NCBI GenBank assembly: GCA_022316685.1
Contig: JAKJHU010000030.1
Location: 9,574,860 to 9,638,859, forward strand
Length of the DNA: 64,000 bases
DNA from: Progne subis subis
Taxonomy: Eukaryota > Chordata > Aves > Passeriformes > Hirundinidae
Reading direction: 5' to 3'
In this document: in pieces, positions 48,563 through 61,099 of the stretch
Layout: the number at the start of each line of letters is the position of its first letter
Numbering within the stretch: the stretch's first letter is position 1
Made by a program: the position numbers and the translations under genes
The notes under the pieces: model-generated
What the model saw: the letters and a program-made list of their open reading frames with translations, nothing else
What the model was told of the DNA's origin: nothing
Databases searched by the model: none

Positions 48563-49802
48563 AAGGAGAAATAAATGAAGGTCAAGATAGTCAGAAGAGA
48601 TGAATAAGGGAAGTATGGACAATCCTTCTTAGAATATTAGCCCCTTGCTAAATTGTCTCTTGGATGATGCATATAGATTGAGACACTTAAGAATCCTAGT
48701 TACTTTGTAATGTTATTCATTATCCTAACCTGTTACTCTAGGATGCTCCTCTAAGAACCAGAGCAGACACATGGGAAAGACTGATGCATAAGATTCACTT
48801 AATATGCATGATATGGTCTCAAAGCTGATACATTATGGCAATTTAAAATGATAGGCTTGAGGGCTTTTTTTAAAAGAATTTGTTATTTTTTATAAAAAAC
48901 CCACATAATATAAATTCCTTTATATTTTCAATACCTACCTACAGAATGAAGAATCAACCAAGTAGTTTAACCAAAGTGAATTTTGCACATATCTTTATTT
49001 TTTGTTTGCATTTATGAAAGCAGACTGACTCATTCTGGCCAGTTATCACATTTTAACTAAAGGCATTTTTTTCAAATAGACAACATTGTAATGAAAAATA
49101 GGTCTCTTCAAGTTTCATTACAATTAAGTTAAACAAAGCGTGAAAATGTTTATTTCTTGGCAGGAAGAAAAAAAAAAAATCTAAAATCACATAAATTACT
49201 ACATTTGACTGTTGTTTTTAGTAATAAATCAGTTTTATTTTACTGTCCATCTACAGCCTTTAGTGTACATGTATACCATTGCCAAATGCTAAGATTATAA
49301 TTTGTCAAGCCCTCAGAATAATCAATTTATGCCCTTTTATAGTAGACAATAGAATAATCAAAATAGGGTTTTGTGTATTTGATTTTGGTAGAATTTTTTG
49401 AAATATCACAATTGCCTCAACATTTACACTGTCAAGGATATTGCAAAAATTTCAAAGATGTTATATATTTTAAAGAATTCACAGTTTCAGACAAAGAAAC
49501 AACATACAAAGAAACCATCCCTAGGTAGCATTTGGAATAGTACTTACAAGGTTGACTTCTTGAAACACAGATACCTTACCTAGTGAGATAAAAAATCCCC
49601 TAACTCAGCTAAAACTGTTTCACGTATATTGGTGTCTCTATTGGCCAGAGTTGTATTTCTGTCAACTCTTCAGAACAGTTGCTATTTTCAAGGTGCACAC
49701 ATATGCGGATCTCATAACAAGAGAAAAATATGGTACCAGAGTAGTTTTCAAAGGCAAAAAGAATAATAACCTGTTATTTATGAAGCTTTGAACCATCATT
49801 GA

Positions 49803-50410
49803 CATACTATCATAGTTTAACCCCTGCCAGCATCTAAGTACCATGCAGCTGCTCACTCACTCCTCCACCAGCAGGACTGTGGACAAATTTGGAAGGCTAA
49901 AAGACAGAAAAGTCATGAGTTGAGATAAAGACAACTGTTAGGAAAAGCAAAAGCTGTGCACAAAAGCAAGACAAAACAAAAAATTAATTCACCCTTTCCC
50001 ATGGGCAGGCAGATGTTCAACCATCTGCAGGAGAGCAGAGCTCCATCATGCATTACGATGACTTGGGAAGACAAACGCCATCACTCCAAATATCCCCCTC
50101 TTGCTCCTTCTTGCCTCCACTTTATATCCTGAACATGATCTCACATGGTCTGGAATACCCCTTTGGTCAGTTTGGGTCACCTGTCAATTTCCTGTTGTGC
50201 CTTCTCTCAATTTCTCATGCTACCCCCAGTCTCCTGACAAGTGTGGCAGCACAAAAAGCAGAAAAGTCCTTAGCTCTGTGTAAGCCCTGCTCAGTAATAA
50301 GAAAAACATCTCTCTGTTATCACCCTGTGTTCAGCACAAAACCATAACACAGCCCCTTACCAGCTACTGTGAAGAAAGTTAACTCTACCCTAGCCAAAAC
50401 CTGCACATGC
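49803..50410 (-). mobile_element. Solo LTR, family F (598 bp, 5-bp TSD)
   Basis: On + it occupies about 49808-50405. Read on -, it starts tgcaggttttggctagggt and contains ggatataaagtgg as a TATA box (tttatat near 50121 on +). It continues through a gacaaacgccatc-type block, gcaggcagatgttcaacc and accatgcagctgctcactc to a ggggttaaactatga end. The flanks catac (49803-49807) and catgc (50406-50410) form a 5-bp duplication with one difference, fitting an ERVL-type element. It is the only full-length family F copy in the window. The open frames at 50048-50347 are shadows of the LTR. Confidence 0.82.
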
Positions 50411-51324
50411 AATCAAATAATGAGTATTAATTATTTTGTAACCAAAACAATTTCAGAAGGTAAAAGAAAAAATGGATGTTTCTTTTATTGTGCATAGCTT
50501 TACATTACAAGAACATGGTACTCACCAGGACTATGTCAGTATGACAGCAAATACTAAGAACATGATCATATTTCTTGAAGTGACAGACAGGGTCCACCCA
50601 TTTCTGCTCCACTAACAGATTCCAGATGAAATTGAATCCCATAAAGATATGAACTTTCAAGATGTTTTATTGTACAAAGATAGTTATTATAGATTGGAAT
50701 TCAACACTTAATATTTCTGAAATGTTCTTCATTCTGAATATTGTAAAATACTGTGTATAAAGACAAGATAAAATAAAATTTATGAATGTAAACAAGATAT
50801 AATAAAATATGAATGCATTTCATATCGTACATCTACCTGCCTTTAGTTTTGTTCCTGTGTGTTACTTTATTTTTTTTAAAAAAAATCTCTCTTTAAAGTA
50901 ATTAAAAAAAATAAACAATTGAAAAGGTGCCTTATTCCAGAAGAAGCTCAGAATTATCTAGAATTTACTTATGTTCTTTTTGGCAAGAAGATGGCATTGT
51001 TCATGTTTGTTTGTTTGTTTGTGGTTTTGTTTTGTTGTGTTTTTACTGCAAACAAGCTATAAGCATTTGTTGTGTTACACGAAATACCGAATTTTAATCA
51101 CAGCAATAGTACTACCCTTTTCTAGAATCTCTTGCATTCAGTCAGGCAATAAAGATTAAAATATTGAATCATGAACTCTTTAAAGCAACAAATTTCCTAA
51201 TTGGGTAATATATTAAACAATGTCCTCAGTAGTGCTTAATTAACACATTCTTAAAAACAACACCTTAATAAACAGCATGTGAAAGATACTTTGGAATTAA
51301 TGAAAGATATCAAATCCTGTGTGT
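50411..51324. other. AT-rich DNA without recognised gene
   Basis: A short tgtttgtttgtttg and G/T run lies at about 51004-51043. No other feature recognised. Confidence 0.45.
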
Positions 51325-51838
51325 TTAATTTTGGGCCCCTCACTACAAGAGGGGACACTGACTGGAACATGACCTAAGACGGGCAACAAAAACAATTAAA
51401 GGCCTGGAGCACATGATTTATGGGGAACAGCTGAAGGATCTTGGGTTGTTTAGCCTGGAAGAAAGGAGGCTCAGGGGAGCCCACATCATGCTCTGCAAGC
51501 ACTTGAAAGGATCTTGCAGCCAGGTGGGGGTGGTGCCTCTTCTCCCAAGTTACGAGTAACAGGGGCAAGAAGAAATGGCCTCAAGCTGTCCTAAACTATC
51601 AAGAGATAGTTTAGATTGCATTCTAGGAAAAAAATCCTTCACTGAAAAGCTTTTGAGGTATTGGAACAAGATGCCGAGGAAGGGGTTAAGTTACCGTTCT
51701 TGGAAGTATTAAAAAGATATGTAAATGAGGCATTTAGGGACATGCTTTAGTAGTGACTGGGCAGTATTAGATTTATGTTGGACTCCCTGATTTTTAAGAT
51801 CTTTTCCCATCTAAATAGTTCTATCTATGGTTCTGTGG
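51325..51838 (+). mobile_element. CR1 LINE 3' fragment
   Basis: CR1 in + orientation: aattttgggcccctcactac, ggacactgactggaacatg, ggcctggagcac, ttagcctggaagaaaggagg, cctcaagctgt, gtttagattg, a ggaacaagatgccgaggaag block and tggactccctgatttttaag. It ends near ctatggttctgtg, a remnant of the CR1 terminal octamer. A perfect 10-bp hairpin at 51591-51614 replaces the usual sequence before gtttagattg. An A run of about 20 follows at 51842-51861. Confidence 0.92.
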
Positions 51839-51841
51839 GGG

Positions 51842-51861
51842 GAAAAAAAAAAAAAAAAAAA
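51842..51861. repeat. Poly-A run after a CR1 end
   Basis: About 20 A residues. CR1 elements do not normally end in poly-A, so this run probably arose separately. Confidence 0.9.
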
Positions 51862-52083
51862 ATCCAGAATTTTGTAGACTAATGAATGCCATGTCAAATC
51901 ACTTTTTCAGCAAAGATATTTTCAGATCTCAAGGATACTGACAAATATTGCTTTAAAAGTTACCTTGTCAATTTATGATGAGAAATTCCACATTTCCAAT
52001 AATATTTCACTTGAAGAAATGATTTTTTTCTTCAAAGATTTAAAAACCAAAAAAAACAAAAAAACAACAAACTTGAATATCTC

Positions 52084-52646
52084 TCAGCTTGTTGTAGTGA
52101 ATTATTTGGGTTTATATTGTATTTAATTTTTTGTATATATATTGTATTTCATTGGGTTTTGTAATGGTTTTTTCTGTACCACCTTGTTTCCTTGGAAAAT
52201 GTAACATGAGGTTTATCCCTTCTCCTTCTTCCCGCCCATCCTCCCACACTGGAATGTAATCCAACTCTGCTCCACTCCCACCTTATCTCTGATTGGGTAG
52301 TGGCTTGTTCCTGCCTCTAACCTCTTCCCCCTGGGTAAAAGGCCTGGGACCACGTGGAAAGCTCTCTCGCTCTTGGGACCGGGATGGGGATGGGGACTGG
52401 ACTGAGCTCCGGACTCTGCGGGGGAAGCACCCTAGAATAAAGCCGTGATTCCCCCCAGACTAAGGTCAGACTCTTTCCTTTTGACATCCACAGATGCCTA
52501 CTCTCTCTAATGGAAAAGGTTCCAGCAGCCCCTGGGATCTTTAAGGCCCTGAAGGGAAAATTCCTTCTGGTGTGTTTCTCTCTCAAGTTAGTTGAGGCAA
52601 AAAACAGAGCACAGGCTCCGAGGGAGAGAGAGACACTTCATCAGCT
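52084..52646 (+). mobile_element. Solo LTR, class II-like family B copy 3 (551 bp, 6-bp TSD)
   Basis: The LTR is 52090-52640, from tgttgtagtgaatt to gagacacttca, with perfect 6-bp duplications tcagct at 52084-52089 and 52641-52646. aataaa is at 52436-52441, so orientation is +. It is the best preserved of the three family B copies and defines the family's ends. A small internal duplication of a ttgtat..atttaatt/tttcatt motif occurs near 52115-52155. No internal retroviral sequence is attached. Frames at 52317-52740 are LTR shadows. Confidence 0.9.
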
Positions 52647-53844
52647 GGTTCAAATTACTAATTCAAAAATGAATGTAATATCTGTAAGCATTTTTTCTCG
52701 TAGGAATGGAAAACCCATGCAACTTACTAGTTATTACTGAACCAAAGCTATTCCTAACGCATCAAATCAAATCAAATAAGACAAAATATTTTTCTTAAAA
52801 TGAACCAAAGGTGAATTTTATGGCAAAATGCTAAATTTTTAGCAGGAAAATTCTTAAGATCCTTATAACAAATGTGATATGTCACAATATGTTATCATGA
52901 TTATCATGGCATTATTAAATGCATTTAAACAATATAGTCATTTCACAAGCATTTAATTTTTCTAGACTGTTGTGAACAAAAGCTGTCAGAAGTAGATATG
53001 ACACATGTATAATAGCTTCAATGGCTATGATGCAATAGAAGGTTAGGTAAAGCTCTGCTGTCCTGAGATTTTTAGCTCAGCTTTGGGAAAAGACGTAAGT
53101 GAGCTTCTGAAAACAGCAAAGAGCAAAGTATTGTTGGGTTGCCTATTTCTTTAGCCTTACTCGCTGCTAATGTTTCCTGTGCTGTAGCATTCACTCAGAA
53201 GCATCTACATTTTCATTTTATATTCGGTTTGCTTTCCCCTCCACCCCCCACCCCACCAATTTATTTATTCTCCTTTTCACAGTTCATTATTCCTGTAAAG
53301 TTATTAAAATTACATAAACCTGATAAATGCTGCTGATATTTTTATGTGCCATATCCATGATCTAAACTATCACTACAAACTGTGAATCTTTAGTTTCTTG
53401 TACAAAAGTACATACACAGATGTAGTTTCAAATTATAAACTTTAGGTGGTAAATTGCAATATGTTTCAGTTATCCTAAGAGTATTTTTTGTACCTCTTGG
53501 ATCATTAATTTGTATGGTTTTAAAGAAAAATTTAACTGGATCCTATTAAAAGATTACATTTCACTAACACGCATATCTCCATGAATTCTTGTGATTCTGA
53601 TATTGAAGAGCAAAAGATTGAGATGACAATCATAATAGATTATGAATAATGAAATTTTAATGCTACCCCTTAAATATATAATCCATTAAAAAGGAATAAG
53701 TTTCAATCAAATTTTAAGGCTGCTGGTATTTACATTTCAGGACAATTATATATTTGTCTTTTGATAAACGCTGTCTATGCTATGCTTTTTTGCTGTTGTT
53801 GTTGCAGTTACTTCAACCATCAGCTGTGCAACTGAATGTATACT
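52647..53844. other. AT-rich DNA without recognised feature
   Basis: No gene or repeat family recognised. Confidence 0.5.
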
Positions 53845-53962
53845 GCCATGTGGATATTGCACTTGAGGACACCGTTAAGTGGTGGTGCTAAGTTGATGTT
53901 TTGACTCAGTGATCATAGAAGTGTTTTCCAATATTAATGATTCTATACTTCTTTGATTCCAT
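53845..53962 (+). mobile_element. Very old CR1 3' end fragment
   Basis: The sequence follows the last 110 bp of CR1: tggatattgcacttgaggac, ttaagtggtggtgctaag, ttttgactcagtgatcat, ttttccaatattaatgattc. It is strongly diverged but ordered correctly. Confidence 0.7.
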
Positions 53963-55046
53963 AAAACCTAACTTTTGCTGTTCTTTTGGGTGCTTAACTC
54001 AATCAACTTCATATTTTGAATGAAAATAATTCTCATCTTCCTTCCTTCCTTCCTTCTCTTTCCTCTCCTTCCTCTCTTTCTCTTCTAAGCACAGGAGTGA
54101 GAAAACAAGAAAAGCTGAATACCCTGCCTTAAGAATGAACAGTAAAAACCCAACTAAAACCAGTTGCAACTACCTTGTTAATTTATCTTGTGCTAATAGT
54201 GAGGACTGGTGAATGAGGATGGGTTTCTCTATCTGCTGTGAATTTTATGTAAAGTTAAATATCAACATTCTCTATAAAAACTTTTCTAATTTTGCTTCTT
54301 GTTTTTCATGGTTTTAAAAACATAGACAAAATTTCCTGTTTTATAGTCTTATAACAATTAGAAATCGAATTTTCAGTTTTTCCATCCAGTGGCTGTAGGA
54401 TAAAGCTTTCTAGATTCTCCTAAAATATTGGTATTACACTTCCTCAAATTTTATTAGAAAGAATAGTGTTGCTTATTAAATGTTTTACTTCCCTATTACC
54501 ACAGTTGCTTCCATTTACGTATTAGTCTCTACTATAGTAACTACAGTACTAAATTTAGAAGTTATATCTTCTTATCACAGAAAAAAATAAAACCTTGAAC
54601 ATTAAACATGTAATTATTTCTATTGGAGCCATAAGAAAACTGACTTTTTTACGGTTGGGCTTTTTAGTAAGTAAACAACTAAAGGAATTCTGTTAAACCA
54701 GAGAGGGCAGCTATGGAAATTTATTTTGTGACTGAGACATCTTAGTAATTATGCAATTTATTTTTAAATGGAATAAGCAGACATGAATTAAACTTCATAA
54801 TTCTTTTTTGTCTGGATCTATACCATTAAATGAGACACATATAAGAAAAAGAACATATTTATGTGCTGCTTGCAAAGCAATCAAAATATTCAAATTTATG
54901 ATACTTAAAGCAGATGAAACACTTAATAGAAATAATGCCCCCTCTGAAATGCCTGAAGGCATGTGCTAACCTAATTGTTAAATTTCATTATGCATGACAA
55001 AAGAAATGTACCTAACCATGATACATTTGAAATGTTTCGGTTGTCT

Positions 55047-55126
55047 TTTTTTGTTTGTTTGTCTGTTTTGTTTTTGTTTTCTTTTTGGTTTTTGTTTTGG
55101 TTTTTTTGTTTGTTTTTTTTTTTTTC
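55047..55126. repeat. T/G low-complexity tract
   Basis: tttgtttgtttgtctgttttg followed by runs of T separated by G pairs. Confidence 0.9.
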
Positions 55127-56254
55127 CTTAGGTCCCAGAATAATGATTTTCCAGTTATGGAGAATGCTTCTGTGTAAATAGACTCTTCCTTCAGGAAAAT
55201 AAGGAATGGCTAATAAACAAGCTTGGCATTTTCAAAGGCAATTAGTACAGCTTCAAATTAGATATGCAAATTAGCAATGCTCCAATAAATTGGTGGTTGG
55301 TACACAGATTTTTCTCTTTAGATATACAAAAAAAAGCACAATATAAACCACAAAAAGCATTAATTTATGCTTCATTTTACTTTAAACTAGTCTAGAGATT
55401 TTAAAATTCTACTCATGGTAAGTAGCAGAGTTGATTAAGACAATTTGAGGGTTTTTTCTTGTTTACGAGGCAATAACTGTAGTCCAGAGTAATAAATTTT
55501 AAGGCCAAAGGTGCTTATAAGTCTCTATATAACTTCTATTAAGTATTCCTCTCAAATTACAGTCACACTATAATGCTGGTTAATAATATATATATTTTTA
55601 TGTTATCATTTGTATTGTTTTTGGTGTTATTAACACGCATAGAACTTTCTTAGACATGTTAGTAACTTAATGAAGAATGATGACATTTCTGAATAGGAGG
55701 GAAACTGAGGGACTCTACTGCATTATTCTGGAAAAGATTTGGACTGATCAGGCCTCCAAGCAGATTTAGGCATTTGTTCATTGGTGAGAGAACAAGAACT
55801 TTTAAGGAAGAATATTACTGAAAATTAGGGCTAGAGAAAATGTCTTGGAATTATGCATTTTTCTCCACCCCTATAACTTAAAATACTACTATAAAAGTTA
55901 GGTTATGAAATGCGTTATTAAAAACTGAAAATGTTTACTGAAAAAAAATTTGGAAAAGTACAAAGATCATACAGAAACACAGAGATGCAAATATAGCAAA
56001 TATTGCATGGTTAACAGGTCTCACTAGAACCAGTGGGAAAAAGCTGTCTGATTAACCCTCTTGCTCATAGACAAAAATAGTGTTAAAATTTTTTGAAAAC
56101 TGCAAGTTTTTTCAGCCATAGTGTCATATTTTCTGGCAATGATACTACTGAATGTGTCTCATGGGTTTCCTATTTGGTAACTGTAGTTCCCCACCCACTA
56201 CAGAAACCTGTATGTCTCTTCATCCCTTTCAGCTCATTCCATCTCTTTCTTTCC

Positions 56255-56362
56255 TTGTTTTTTTGGGGGGTGATTTTTTTATTTGGTTGGGTTTTTTTGG
56301 TTGTGTTGTGTGGTGTTTTTTTTGTTTGTTTGTTTTGTTTTGTTGTTTTTTTTTTTTGTTTG

Positions 56363-56393
<31 letters not shown>

Positions 56394-56394
56394 C
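56255..56394. repeat. T/G low-complexity tract with (TTTTG)n
   Basis: T and G almost only, ending in gttttgttttgttttgtttt units at about 56362-56393. ggggggtga lies near 56265. Confidence 0.92.
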
Positions 56395-57234
56395 TTCCTG
56401 ATTCTTTTACCTCCTCTCTTTGCTTTGTTTTTTTGGATGTCATTTAAGTTTGATAGTGCTCAAGTTGTGGTTCTCATGTTCATGTAAACTTTGAAAATTT
56501 GCAAGTAGACATGGACTAGCAACTCTGTTGAATACAAAAAATTATATTTTGCCTTCTTGTCCAAAATTTTTTTGTTGGTATTCTTACAGATTGGGGTTTT
56601 TTTTCTGTATAAAGTCCATTTTTACTAGACCTTGTCAAGTTCACTGGAGAGTTATATCATTCTCTAAACACAAGGAAGCTTCAATCAATGTTATGTCTCA
56701 TAAAACCCTAGAGTATAGTTCTTAGTTGATATTTCTCTCCCACATCTATTCATTGGTATTTGTCACTTAGGTAGATTCTTCAGTTATGGAAGATATTTTG
56801 TGCTTAATTAATCACAAAGATCTTGTAATTTATTGTGCACCGTGCACAATAACTGACCAGCTTAAAAATATCAAAGGTAAATGACACAGAGACCAGTTTA
56901 TAGGACCAAAGGGGGGAAAAATCAGATCTCAGAACTGATAATAATTTTAAAACAATTATTTTTAAAACAAATAATGATTCAAGTGAAATTCTGCCACTGC
57001 TAGCATCAGAGGAAAAATCTTGCAGATTGACTTGAAAAAATTTACTTGTGACTATTTATATAAACTTCACAGAGTGTCGTGTGTCACTACACAGAGTGGC
57101 TTTGCATGCTTAAGAAAACATTAGATTGTCAAAATCTCCCTCTAGTCTTCAACCAAAACAAGAATTTACAAACTCACTGGTTCATACACTGAAAAGAACT
57201 AAACTGCTTTTCTATTTTTCCAGAGCTTCAGGGG

Positions 57235-58013
57235 CTTCAGGGGGATGGTAGGGGTGGATCCAAACCAACAAGCAATGGGGAACAACGGAGAAGTAAAGGG
57301 AGGAGAACACAGTTTGGGAACCAACAGTGTCACCAAGACACACAAAGCAGTCACACGCAGACAAGATATTTTTGCAAAGCAGAGGTCCTTCCGATCCCAG
57401 CTCACTGCTGAGAGAGCGGAGAGAGGAGGAAGAGAGCCCCTTTGTTTATTCTTTACTTTTTATACATTTCTGGGTCTAGCAGAAGATTGGCTTTTTGGGG
57501 TTTCCACCCCTCAGCCTCAGTGGCCAGACCAATTGTCAGTTAGAATTGTTTTCAGGTTAGAAATATGCAAACAAACAACAGAGAATGAAAAACAAAGGGT
57601 TTTGTTTATGTTACATCTGTGGGAAAGGTAGAAAACTGCTCTAATATTGTACAGTAACTAAAAGATCTGACTCCATTATGAAATTCAAAAGGCTAAATAA
57701 AAAACTCAGAAAAACCAGGGTAACACAACAGATTAATAGAGTAGGAGGGACTGTATTCATGAGTCCAATAGAGCCTTGAAGGAGGGCTGATAAACAGGGA
57801 ATATTCTGGATGGAGGGGTAGGGATTATGATGATGGATGGGGAGGATTTGGGAGTGATGGGCAGGGTTTAGATGTCAAGCAGGGAAGGTGCTGGAAAGGG
57901 AGGAGGGGTTTGGACTTATAAGGGAACAAAGGGGAGGATACAAACTTCAGGGGTAAACCAACAACATAGGGAACATGGGGAAAGCAGAACAAACCAATTA
58001 GTGAACTACAACA
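57235..58013 (-). mobile_element. LTR, family C copy 2, on -
   Basis: Read on -, the sequence begins tgttgtagttcactaattgg at 58013 and runs through ggtttacccctgaag, tttgtatcctcccc and ttgttcccttataag, the same order as the 5' part of the 14987-15619 LTR. Farther along - it has a TATA-like tgtataaaaag and then gaataaacaaagg (near 57441-57475), then a U5-like region ending at about 57235. The 3' limit is uncertain, and I found no matching target duplication to caaaaa after 58013. It is likely one LTR of about 780 bp; a composite of two fragments is possible. Confidence 0.65.
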
Positions 58014-58036
58014 CAAAAACTCCTGGGCAAGCTGAT

Positions 58037-58041
58037 TTTTT

Positions 58042-58073
<32 letters not shown>

Positions 58074-58074
58074 A
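58037..58074. repeat. T-rich run
   Basis: A T run with a few C interruptions, just upstream (on -) of the family C LTR. Confidence 0.9.
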
Positions 58075-60462
58075 AATTTAAATTCTTTTAAATTGGATCT
58101 CTAACAATCAGCAATCAGTTGCTGACAAGGTTTATTTTTTTAAAAACAAGTCATTACTTTAGCCAGTCCTCAGATATACAGAAAATTATCTTCTCTAGTA
58201 GCCATTTAGATACCAAGTTTCTGTTTATACCTTTTTTTTCAGTAGATAAAACCTTATCGCTGCATCCTGAGTGCCTTATGTAGCACTGCTCTCTAAAATC
58301 ATCCTGAAACTTATTTCATTATGATGAGCACTTTGAAGACAAAATATGTATCCAGCAATATATGTGTAAGAGTATGGTTTATAAGGATATCTTGGTGACA
58401 GTTATTCACAGTAAATGCAAACAATAAATTTTAAAAAAACCCCTGATATATAAACCATGATGTAAAATATATTTTAAAGAAAATAACAAACCCTAGAGCT
58501 TAGGTCATTATCAGCCGGGACTTTAAAAAAATGGTACAGCACTGACATGAAAAGGTTCAAACAGCCCTGTTATGTGAGAGTGTATGTGTTTGCATATGTG
58601 GATTCTGTTTGTGTATGGGATTCACTCTTTTTCCTCAAGCTGAGCTGCACAGCAAGTCAATGCTATTCAGAGTCTGGAAAAGCTGGTGCCACAAGTGAAG
58701 GCTGGACAAGCAGACCCCAGGATATGTGCGAGGATTCTGGGAAGGTATGATTGGAAAAGGCAGATGTGCTTGTGTCAGTAGGTGGGCATGGGGAAGTGAT
58801 AAAGGGGGAACTCGACTTGATAAACTTGAGAAAAGAAAGATTTGCCTGAGCTGTTCGCAGCTGGGAGTGTTGATGGGGTTTAAGTGGGTTCTGGGAAGAT
58901 CATTGCTGTCTATGTCAATCCATAGAGATGTACCTCTGCACTATGTGCGTGTGTATCTATATTTTTGGACATGCTTAGTCTTGCTGCCATGGAGTCATCT
59001 AAAGAGGGACATCAGCAAACAGACTAGAAAAAGTTAATCTGTTACTCTAATATCATGAGAAATCTCAACACATTTAAATGCATTTCTAAGCAAAATATAT
59101 TAATTTTAAATAAATTAAAACCGTCTAATCAAAACCACTACAAAAGAACAATATACCAAAAATTAGGAAAGAATATATTTATATCTTTCTACAGATTTAT
59201 TCTGAGTACCTATGTAGTTTCAACATTTCTATAGGTACTGAGAGAACAGACTGTTTTTTATTTTTGATGGCATTACCAAAACCAGAAACATAAAAGTCTA
59301 CACAGAAGCTGTTACACAGGTTTTGAAAGGACTCTGAATCTCCTATTTCTTTGTAAAAGACTAAAGATTATATTGTTGTAGGTCAGTGATTAAGAAAGTA
59401 ACAAGATAATTGGTGCTTCCTCTGTTACAAAGGAAATGGCCATTCTTGTTCTGCATCACTCTGCATTAATGGCTAGTACGCTTCAGTAAGATGATTAGCA
59501 CTGACAGGCAAATCACTAGGAAAAAGCAGAAAATACAGAATTTTTTAAATGTTACTTTCTCCATAAACATCTTCATCACTGATGTGTTATACTCTAATGG
59601 CTTCTGGACTAATTCTTGTTATCTGACTTGTTTTCTAGATGCAAAATAAGAAATCACAAAAAACTCAAGGAGGATGGGGAAAAGTCTTAATCAACTCTCT
59701 TAAGTAGCAATGAAAGGAAACCTTTCATAAGATTTCAAAGTAGGTGTTAGAAAGGTGTGAAAAAAAATGACTAATAATCTACAGTATAATCTAGAAAAAA
59801 CTCACTGCTTACAAAGCATGTAGAGTACTCATAAAGAAAGCAATGTGAGAAAAGAAACCTTTCATTTCCAGAACTTATGTTATTGAATTTAGCATATCAG
59901 TTTAGTCTTTTTTAAGAAGCCAATCCAATTTCACTTAAACTTCAAAATTAAAGACAATAAAGCATGTTAAGGGAATGCTATCATGCTCAATATACTGAAT
60001 CCTAGAAAATAATTACTTGTCTTGCTGAGAAGACAGATGCAGGCAATGCAACACTTCAGTGTTAAAAGAGACTGTCTTTCACAGACTATATAAAAATGTA
60101 AATGCCAGTTTCTAGTGCTATAGTAGATAATACCCAGTTTTACATCACAGCTTCTCTCTTCAAATTATAAACTATAGTCAGTGAAAATAGCTTGTACAAC
60201 ATCATATTGCATAGAGAGTATTCATTGTCCCATGCATTCAGTAGTGCTGGGAAAATAAAATGATATAATGTGCATGCAAAATGACAGCTAGATTCCTATC
60301 TAAACTCATTGCAAAATGTTATTGTGTTTATAAGAATGTAAAGAATACCATCGAGTATTATAATAAAGGAATGTTTTATCTGACCTTTTAAGAAATATAG
60401 ATTTTTATTCAATTACTGTTGAGTAGCCTATGATTGTGGTTTCTAGATATATAGCAAAAGGT
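58075..60462. other. AT-rich DNA without recognised gene
   Basis: The 103-codon frame at 58726-59037 has a more balanced composition than most, but I see no domain, signal or splice context that would support it. No repeat family recognised. Confidence 0.45.
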
Positions 60463-60493
<31 letters not shown>

Positions 60494-60526
60494 GTATGTG
60501 TGTGTGTGTGTGTGTGTATATATATA
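60463..60526. repeat. (TA)n(TG)n(TA)n compound microsatellite
   Basis: TA units, then tgtgtgtgtgtgtgtgtg, then TA units. It directly abuts the truncated 3' side of a family F LTR. Confidence 0.96.
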
Positions 60527-60763
60527 AATCCAAATTGGGTCAGCTATTCTGGCTCTACTCCACCCCAGCTTCTGGTGCAACTCACCCCTGGTAGAGAATA
60601 GGAAACTGAAACTTCTTGGACTCAGTGCAAGCACTGCCCAGCAACAACAAAAACATCAGTGTATTATCATCATAATTCTTTTACTAAACCCAAAATACAG
60701 CACTTTATTTCCCACCAAAAAAAACCCAAAAAACCCACAACTATTATGGACAAAACCAGGACA
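60525..60763 (-). mobile_element. LTR fragment, family F
   Basis: Read on -, it starts tgtcctggttttgtccataat at 60763 and continues through a gctgtattttgggtttag block, gttgctgggcagtgcttgc and a ctctaccaggggtgagttgc block to a ccagaatagctgaccc block. This is the 5' portion of the same LTR as at 49808-50405. The 3' part is missing at the compound microsatellite. A short A/C-rich insertion sits at about 60713-60738. Confidence 0.82.
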
Positions 60764-61099
60764 CCAACCCACAATGTTTTTCACTTTTATTCTTTCAATA
60801 CTCTCCCCCATCGTATTCAGTGAGAAGTGAATGAGTAGCTGTTTTGTGCTTAGGTACTGACTGGAGTTAATCCACAAAACTGCCCTCCAAGAGTGGCATA
60901 TGACTAAAGATATTAGACTAAATTTATCACTGACTTTATTTAGAGTTTTTATGAGGCATTGCAATGTCTTTCTTAAGTTAAAAGACATCAGGAATAAATC
61001 CAATTCTTTTTCAAAATATTTGTCTCTGCAGTCTTATCTAAAATGTCACTTGCAACTAGGAAAAAAAAAAAATTACATTTGTTATGATCAAATTAGTGA
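60764..61099. other. AT-rich DNA without recognised feature
   Basis: No gene or repeat recognised. Confidence 0.4.

Larger units (their letters stand above)
44466..49802. other. Long AT-rich stretch, no gene seen
   Basis: More than 5 kb with no recognised exon, RNA gene or interspersed repeat. Content noted: (TA)n at 45847-45908, a T run at 47309-47331, an A run of about 31 at 48529-48559. Frames of up to 85 codons (for example 48127-48384 on -) have no family signature. Confidence 0.55.
53963..57234. other. AT-rich DNA with G/T tracts, no gene seen
   Basis: Simple sequence includes (TTCC)n at 54039-54062, a T/G tract at 55047-55126, another at 56255-56394, and a 23-bp palindrome at 56830-56852. 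The open frames at 56093-56487 are products of the T/G tract. Confidence 0.5.

Noticed and set aside
57235..57631. 128-codon frame with balanced composition
   Set aside because: It falls in the R-U5 side of a minus-strand LTR (family C) and is antisense to it.
58726..59037. 103-codon frame on + with a fairly balanced composition
   Set aside because: No recognisable domain, and no promoter or splice evidence. Length is within chance for 64 kb and six frames.
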